Assembly (NCBI GenBank): GCA_008704415.1
Contig: VXIS01000418.1
Coordinates: 1 to 35,035 of the forward strand
Direction of reading: 5' to 3'
DNA length: 35,035 nucleotides
Source of the DNA: Sphaerosporella brunnea
Taxonomy: Eukaryota > Ascomycota > Pezizomycetes > Pezizales > Pyronemataceae
Positions 30,305 through 35,035 of this stretch are shown piece by piece. The translations under genes and the position numbers were made by a program. How positions within the stretch are numbered: position 1 is the stretch's first letter; each line of letters opens with the position of its first letter. The notes beneath the pieces are model-generated. The model was not told the DNA's origin and did not search any database. It saw nothing but the letters and a program-made list of their open reading frames with translations.

Positions 30305-30803
30305 TGTAACGGAAAGGGTCAAGAACGGACTGGAGGGGCCCAAGGTACTCGCGTAAAGAGAGGACAAGAACGAGAGCAGGAACAAGATTTAAAGGCAGGA
30401 GAAAAGGCGCGGCGCGCATGGTCAGGATTCAGATTGGAACGAAGGTACTCAGATTGACATATGAAGCTTCACTAAAGAGAAAAGGAAAACAAACAACGAA
30501 GCGGAAGCAAAGGCCCCTTATAGCACTCACGTGATCGCGGTGCACCGCGCCACGTGGTAGCCAAACATAACCTCGGCTCGGAGCCACCCCACCGAGCCTC
30601 CTTACAGAGCCTCATCACGACACTAAAAACAACGCGCACTTCCAAACCTCGCCACATGACAACCATTTTTGGGGGGGTAAATCTGAGAACAGCGAATGAA
30701 TCAGCATCCCTTGAAGCCTTAGATCTGAGAGTTCTAGCCGATTCCATCAAGAGTAAAAGCTGTGAGCTTAGTCGGAAAACTCTATCCAACTTGCGCCGTG
30801 ACA
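30305..30803 (-). repeat. C-family LTR, 3' LTR of element C
   Basis: 499 bp, TGTCACGG...CCGTTACA on the minus strand. A purine tract AGGAGGGAGATAC immediately precedes it and the chromodomain stop of pol C lies 35 bases upstream, so it is the 3' LTR of C. It also sits exactly where a 5' LTR of gag B would be. Confidence 0.9.
30517..30556 (-). promoter_or_regulatory. LTR C promoter: TATA box and CACGTG-palindrome-CACGTG cluster
   Basis: On the minus strand CACGTG (30551-30556), a 14-bp perfect palindrome CGCGGTGCACCGCG (30536-30549), CACGTG (30528-30533) and CTATAAGGGG (TATAAG at 30517-30522) follow each other closely. The inverted copy at 28021-28060 keeps the TATA box and one CACGTG; the second has decayed to CATGTG. 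CACGTG is the classical bHLH site. Its use here is inferred. Confidence 0.55.
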
Positions 30804-30837
30804 GTATCTCCCTCCTATGGCTGAGCTCCGGCGAAGC

Positions 30838-31845
30838 TCAATCTTCCTCGAGAAGAGGTCCAGGCTTGTCCGGGTAGGCCTCATGGAAGCGATCGATAGC
30901 TTCTGGGCCGTTGACCAGCTCAGCTGGTTCCCACTTCGGCTGATCGTTGCCTGTCCACTTGACCAAATACTGGAGTTTACGCCAGCGTCCATAAAGCCTC
31001 GAATCCAGCATCCGATCAACAAACCACTCCTGCTCGCCCTCAATCTCCACAGCGGTGGTGCGTCCTGGCGTTGTCCCGGATAAGGATCATCGGGTGTCGG
31101 TTCCAGGAGGGAGACATGGAAGACTGGGTGAACATGCTTGCCTTCGTGGAGCCGAAGTCGGTAGGCGTATGCCGAGACCTTCTCGGTAGCGTCGAACGGG
31201 CCGTGGCACTTGTTATCCAGTTTACTGGCAGGGCGCCGGGTCTTCCAATTCCGGCCATCGAGCCAGACCTTGTCCCCAACCTTGTATGCGGGAGCCGGTA
31301 AGCGATGCTCGTCGCCATTGTCTTGATACCTCATCTTTGCCCGTAGGAGTTCCGTACGGTGATGCGAATGGATTTCCGACAACGTCCTGGCGGTGGCCAA
31401 GGCTCTGTGGTCATCAACGTCGTTGGGGGCCGCAGGAAACAGATCAAACTGGTAATAAGGATCGAAGCCCTTGTTGGCAAAGAATGGAGATGAACCATGA
31501 GCTTCCGATGCCTGGTTGTTGGTTGCGAACTCGGCCAGCGGCAGCCAGTCGCCCAGTTATCTTGCAGATAGTTGACATATGTCCGGAGGTACTGCTCCAT
31601 AACCGCATTCATTCGTTCGGTTTGTCCATCAGTCTGCGGGTGAAAGGCTGTCGAAAGGCAGCGTTCTATACCAAGCCTTGCACAGATCCGCTCCCAGAAA
31701 TCTGATGCAAACTGCGGGCCACAGTCCGAGACAATGGTGAGTGGCAGGCCATGAAGACGAAATATGTGCTGGATGAAGAGGTCAGCCAGCCCGGCAGCAT
31801 CAATATTGGTGCGACAAGGAGTCAGGTGGCGCTCCTTGGTAGGGC
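30838..31845 (-). pseudogene. element C integrase remnant with chromodomain
   Basis: Begins within the integrase core at [20 protein letters not shown] (about 31845-31790). It continues FRLHGLPLTIVSDCGPQFAS and HPQTDGQTERMNAVMEQY, the second Asp and the Glu of the catalytic triad. After a frameshift near 31560 come SEIHSHHRTELLRAK, KVWLDGRNWKTRRPASKLD and HPVFHVSLLEP. A second frameshift near 31065 leads to a chromodomain (LQYLVKWTGNDQPKWEPAEL), ending at 30838. The integrase zinc domain and the first catalytic Asp are missing: the RNase H linker joins directly to TKERHL, which indicates an internal deletion. Confidence 0.85.
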
Positions 31846-33880
31846 AGATCTCCTGATCTGCGAGTTAGCGAGTCCGGCTTTCCTCCAGACTTCCCGGGAC
31901 GGTAAACGATTTTGAAGTTAAACTGCAACAGGAACTGGGACCATCGTGCTTGACGTTGATTCAGGAGCTTGGTAGTAGTGAAGTTCTTGTGGTCGGTGAG
32001 CACCTGGATCGGGTTTTCCACAGATTGAAGTTCGGGCCGCCACTCCTCAAAGGCACGGACGATAGCCATCAACTCCTTATTGTAAATTTGATAATTACAT
32101 TCTGCAGGAGAATGCTTCTTAGAGAAGTACGCAACAGGGTGGAGGCTGAGGTCATCGTCATACTATGATAGAATGCCAGCGGAGACGTAGTCGGAGGCGT
32201 CTGTTTCCACGATGACGTCCTTGTCGTAGTCGAAGCGACCGAGGACTGGGGCGGTGGTGAAGCACGTTTTAAGGTTGTCGAAGGCTTCCTGTTCGGTCTT
32301 GGTCCATTGGAATGGCACAGTCTTCTGAGTCAGGCGGGTGAGTAGTCGTACCACCTGCGAGTAGGAGCGTATAAATCGACGGTATAAGTTGGCAAATCCC
32401 AGGAGGGCTCTGACATTCTTCAGCTTTTCCGGGGTTGGCCAAGCCTTTACTGCTTCAACCTTGTCTGGGTCCATCCGTATGCCGTCGACACCAATAATGA
32501 GCTCCGGATACTTCACTTCTCGTCGGTGAAACTCGCATTTCTCCGGCTTGAGGTGCAGCCTGGATTCCGAAAGCCGTTGAAGGAGCTGCCGGATGTGGTC
32601 TTGGTGCTCTTCCAGGGTGACCGAATAGATCAGGATGTCATCCAAGTAGGCAGAGGCAAAGCGGTCCAAAAACGGTGAGAGGGTATCGTTGATAAAACGT
32701 TGGATGTCAGCAGGAGCGTTGGTGAGGGCAAATGGCATCACCAGGGATTGAAATAGTCCATATCAAGTCCCGAAGGCCGTTTTCCATTCCTCACCCTCTG
32801 CCATCCGGATCAGGTTGTAAGCCCCACGGACGTCCAACTTGCTGAACTTGCGAGCATTGGACAGCCTCATCAGTGTCTCTCGTACCAACGGAAGCAGATA
32901 CCTATTCTTGATCGGTCCTTTGTTGTGCACTCGGTAGTCAACCACTAGGCGTAAGGATCCATCCCCCTTCTTGACAAAAAGAATTGGAGCGCCGGCGGGT
33001 GAAGAGGAAGCCCTGATGAACCCCTTTGATAGGTTTTCCTCCAACCAGGGCTTCCAGCTCCAGGCGAGACAGCGAGTAGAGCGGACCGAAAGGTGGTTCA
33101 AACCCCTCCTTGAATGGTATCCTGTGGTCATATAGGCGATGAGGGGGCAGGCGGTTGGCTACAGCTTCTGAAAAGAGGGGTAGGAAATGTTGATATTGCT
33201 GAGGGGCCAGTGATCTTAGGTCCTCTTCGTCAATTGCTTTGCGCTCCAACGCCTTGTTGATTTCGTAGAGCGACAGGGAGAAACGCTGGAGCTGACCATA
33301 TCGCTGCATCTTGTTTGTAGCAAGACGTCGGAAGGAAGCGGCGGAGATCACCGCAATGTTCAGGGGTCGGTCAGGGGTTACTCCCTTGACTCTCGCCAGT
33401 TTATGTGCTGTCCTGTGGGCTGCACACCGAGGGGAGTCAAAGGAGACATCGTTTGAGGCAAAGCAAACAGACACTCCATGGTGCCTTAACCAGGGAATGC
33501 CAAGGACAAGAGGGTAGTGGCCGAGTTTTGTGACGAAGGCGGGCAACGTTTCATGGTGGCCGCCGATCGACATCCCCACTTTGACAATGTTGGTGATGTC
33601 TCCGGACGAAATGGGTCTACCGTCTATGACCTCGAGGGCGCGAGGAACACATAGTGCACACTGGTGAAAATGATGTTGGTGGGCAAATTCTTCGTCGATG
33701 AAAGCAAAATTAGTAGCTCCACAATCAATCAGGGCGTGAGTTTGAACCTTGTTTGTCACGGGTATGGTAACGTGACATGTGCTCTTAGTAGTCAGCTGGG
33801 GAATAGAACAGAGTCTGCATAGTGATTGCTTCAAGGGCACGTGATAGCCGGGTGGCTCCGGATCATAGTAGCTAGCTTGA
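31846..33880 (-). pseudogene. element C protease - reverse transcriptase - RNase H (broken)
   Basis: The trace begins near 33880. It shows a protease with ALIDCGATNFAFIDEEF (near 33725) and LVLGIPWLRHHGV, then [20 protein letters not shown] leading into RT. A frameshift near 33050 follows. RT has [34 protein letters not shown], and, after an in-frame TGA near 32762, VMPFALTNAPADIQRF and the catalytic YLDDILIYS. RNase H shows ETDASDYVSAGILS, a TAG at 32163, then [18 protein letters not shown] and [18 protein letters not shown]. Both stops can be read as C-to-T changes (CGA to TGA, CAG to TAG). Confidence 0.88.
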
Positions 33881-33974
33881 ACAACGCTATGGAAGAACTC
33901 GGAGATCGGGTGCCTCAGATAGGACGCTATCTGAGAAGAGAACCCGATTCGGAGATGACCATAGTATAGGCTAT

Positions 33975-34564
33975 TGTTAGAGCTCTTCCGAGATATCTTC
34001 GTTGACCTACCTGTTCCGGCAACTAGCATGACAATCGGAGGGGTCAGGAGTGATGAACCGGAAGGCGTTGAGCTGACAACGGGAAGAATCACTCGGCCTA
34101 GAACCGCCATTGTAAGTATGATTGTCGCGCAAGGCATGCGATGCAGAAGATCGAGAGATGAAGCCAATAGTGCTGAGCATCTACCTGCAGCACGAGAATA
34201 CGATCCCGAAGAGGGGTATTCCGGCTGGGACCCATGTCTATGACTCATGATTTGAAATCAAAGAGTGAGTCATAGGAAGGTGGGGCGATCTCTGTGCGCG
34301 CCTTGACGCCCACAGTCGTAGAGACTGTCGGAAAGCCAGCAAGGAGTGAAGGCTGAGTATTACTCAGGGAGACGGTAGTCTTTGGAGCCGCTTCCTACTA
34401 TAAGTAGGATTGCTTCCGCCCAGCTAACCCCTTTATCTTGAGTGAACAAGAACCATCATTGTCCACCCGACAGAATAGCCCTTCAAATTCTATTGTTTAG
34501 GATTTAGTTTCTTAAGGTCCTGAGTTCAATTCCACGACACTCTGGTAGACAGAGCCTCGTTACA
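33975..34564 (+). repeat. 5' LTR of element D
   Basis: Its last 108 bases match the repeat at window start 1-108. It starts TGTTAGAGC and ends CGTTACA (590 bp) and is followed by a 39-base leader and a gag frame. The start was placed at the TG where minus-strand similarity to gypsy pol has ended; this boundary is less sure than the end. It lies within element C. Confidence 0.7.
34399..34404 (+). promoter_or_regulatory. candidate TATA box of LTR D
   Basis: TATAAG in the context CTACTATAAGTAGG. It lies 77 bases upstream of the block CTTCAAATTCT (34481-34491), the LTR segment complementary to the leader. Confidence 0.5.
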
Positions 34565-34603
34565 TCAGAATTTTAAGAATTCTTGTTGCCTGGCATCCTC
34601 AAT
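34565..34603 (+). promoter_or_regulatory. element D leader with putative self-priming site
   Basis: Two bases after the LTR, AGAATTTTAAG (34567-34577) is the exact reverse complement of CTTAAAATTCT at 25-35 in the sister LTR, and matches 10 of 11 bases of CTTCAAATTCT in its own LTR. No TGG-type tRNA primer site is present. The priming role is inferred. Confidence 0.45.
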
Positions 34604-35035
34604 AATGGCATCTATCACCATAGAGCCGGCCCCCCAGGTTCCGCTCCTCGAGTGAAACCCCCAGCAGTATCCCGAGGCCGACAATCGTCGCCTCATAGTC
34701 AGAAACCCCAGAGAAGTTGCTTCCCTCATCTTGGGAGTTGCAGCGGAAGATGTACCGGAATCTATCGATTCCGCGGCAAACATGGATGAGCTGTTTCAGC
34801 AGATCCAGGAGTTGGTCTTGCAGTTAGTCAAGGACCAAGTCCATGGAGCGCACACTGTGCTTGCACGGATAGTCCAGCAGCATGAGGCTACTCGTAGGCT
34901 TCATGAGATGGCGATTGCTGAGATGCAGCAACATGTCCAGCTCATGTACCAAGAGCTCAGCCGTCTAGCTGAGCAGGACGACCTGAAGGATAACCAGATA
35001 GACTGGGAGCCAACCCCAGTCGCCCTCTGGGACCT
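34604..35035 (+). pseudogene. element D gag, N-terminal part (one stop, runs off the window)
   Basis: ATG 34604 opens MASITIEPAPQVPLLE. A TGA at 34652-34654 follows (probably from CGA) and the same frame continues to the window edge: NPQQYPEADNRRLIVRNPRE, then a helical, Glu/Gln-rich stretch (MDELFQQIQELVLQLVKDQV, MAIAEMQQHVQLMYQELSRL) typical of the N-terminal half of fungal gypsy gag proteins. No capsid motif is reached inside the window, so the family is inferred from position after the LTR. Confidence 0.7.

Larger units (their letters stand above)
30305..33974 (-). mobile_element. Ty3/gypsy element C, decayed and interrupted by element D
   Basis: Minus-strand pol with protease, RT, RNase H, part of integrase and a chromodomain, followed by a 3' LTR. 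It is a different gypsy lineage from A: the protease motif is DCGATNFAF, the RT motif YLDDILIYS, and the LTR differs. Its gag and 5' LTR are not in the window, because element D begins at 33975. 33880-33974 has no clear homology. Confidence 0.85.

Noticed and set aside
33974..34243. 89-codon plus-strand frame at the start of LTR D
   Set aside because: It begins one base before the LTR and lies in U3, upstream of the promoter. No family resemblance; probably chance.

Overview
The window looks like a transposon-dense chromosomal segment of a filamentous fungus, probably an ascomycete. The evidence is the short GT-AG introns (about 43-68 bases) with CTAAC/CTGAC branch points, the fungal-type chromodomain Ty3/gypsy elements, a Tad-like LINE, a Mutator-like (MULE) element, several small inverted-repeat elements, and two ordinary metabolic/transport genes. 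The species cannot be fixed from the sequence alone.

Layout. 1-108 is the end of an LTR whose family reappears at 33975-34564. 363-1082 holds two nested inverted-repeat elements. 1185-13565 is a MULE with about 0.3-kb terminal inverted repeats. Its transposase gene (minus strand) is split by a gypsy element, A (3817-12671), with two 1018-bp LTRs that differ at about ten positions and a GATCT target duplication. The MULE ends 138 bp before the start codon of the first host gene, a 15-exon cation-chloride cotransporter (SLC12 family, 13704-17981, plus strand). Seventy bases after its stop codon begins a 2.05-kb element (18051-20099) with 14-bp perfect terminal inverted repeats, a TTTAG target duplication and an orphan spliced gene. 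Then come two small TA-flanked inverted-repeat elements (20336-20598, 20689-20987), the second host gene, a 4-exon L-serine/threonine dehydratase (21635-22836), and two more small inverted-repeat elements.

From 24 kb to the right end everything is retrotransposon debris: a copia pol end (minus), a 0.1-kb gag scrap (plus), a broken Tad-like LINE (plus), an LTR in plus orientation, an A-like gag remnant B (minus), an LTR in minus orientation that belongs to gypsy element C, the decayed pol of C (minus, integrase partly deleted), and the 5' LTR and gag start of element D (plus), which interrupts C.

The two host genes look complete: my splice models give 3507 and 1008 coding bases, both divisible by three, with conserved family motifs across every junction. 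No transposon protein gene here is intact. The leads I find most interesting are: (i) possible self-priming in two unrelated gypsy families, where the sequence just inside the 5' LTR is complementary to an LTR block about 77 bases after a TATA box, and no tRNA-type primer site is visible; (ii) a gag remnant between two convergent LTR promoters, a natural candidate for making double-stranded RNA against related elements; (iii) the unclassified 2.05-kb element carrying an orphan gene.
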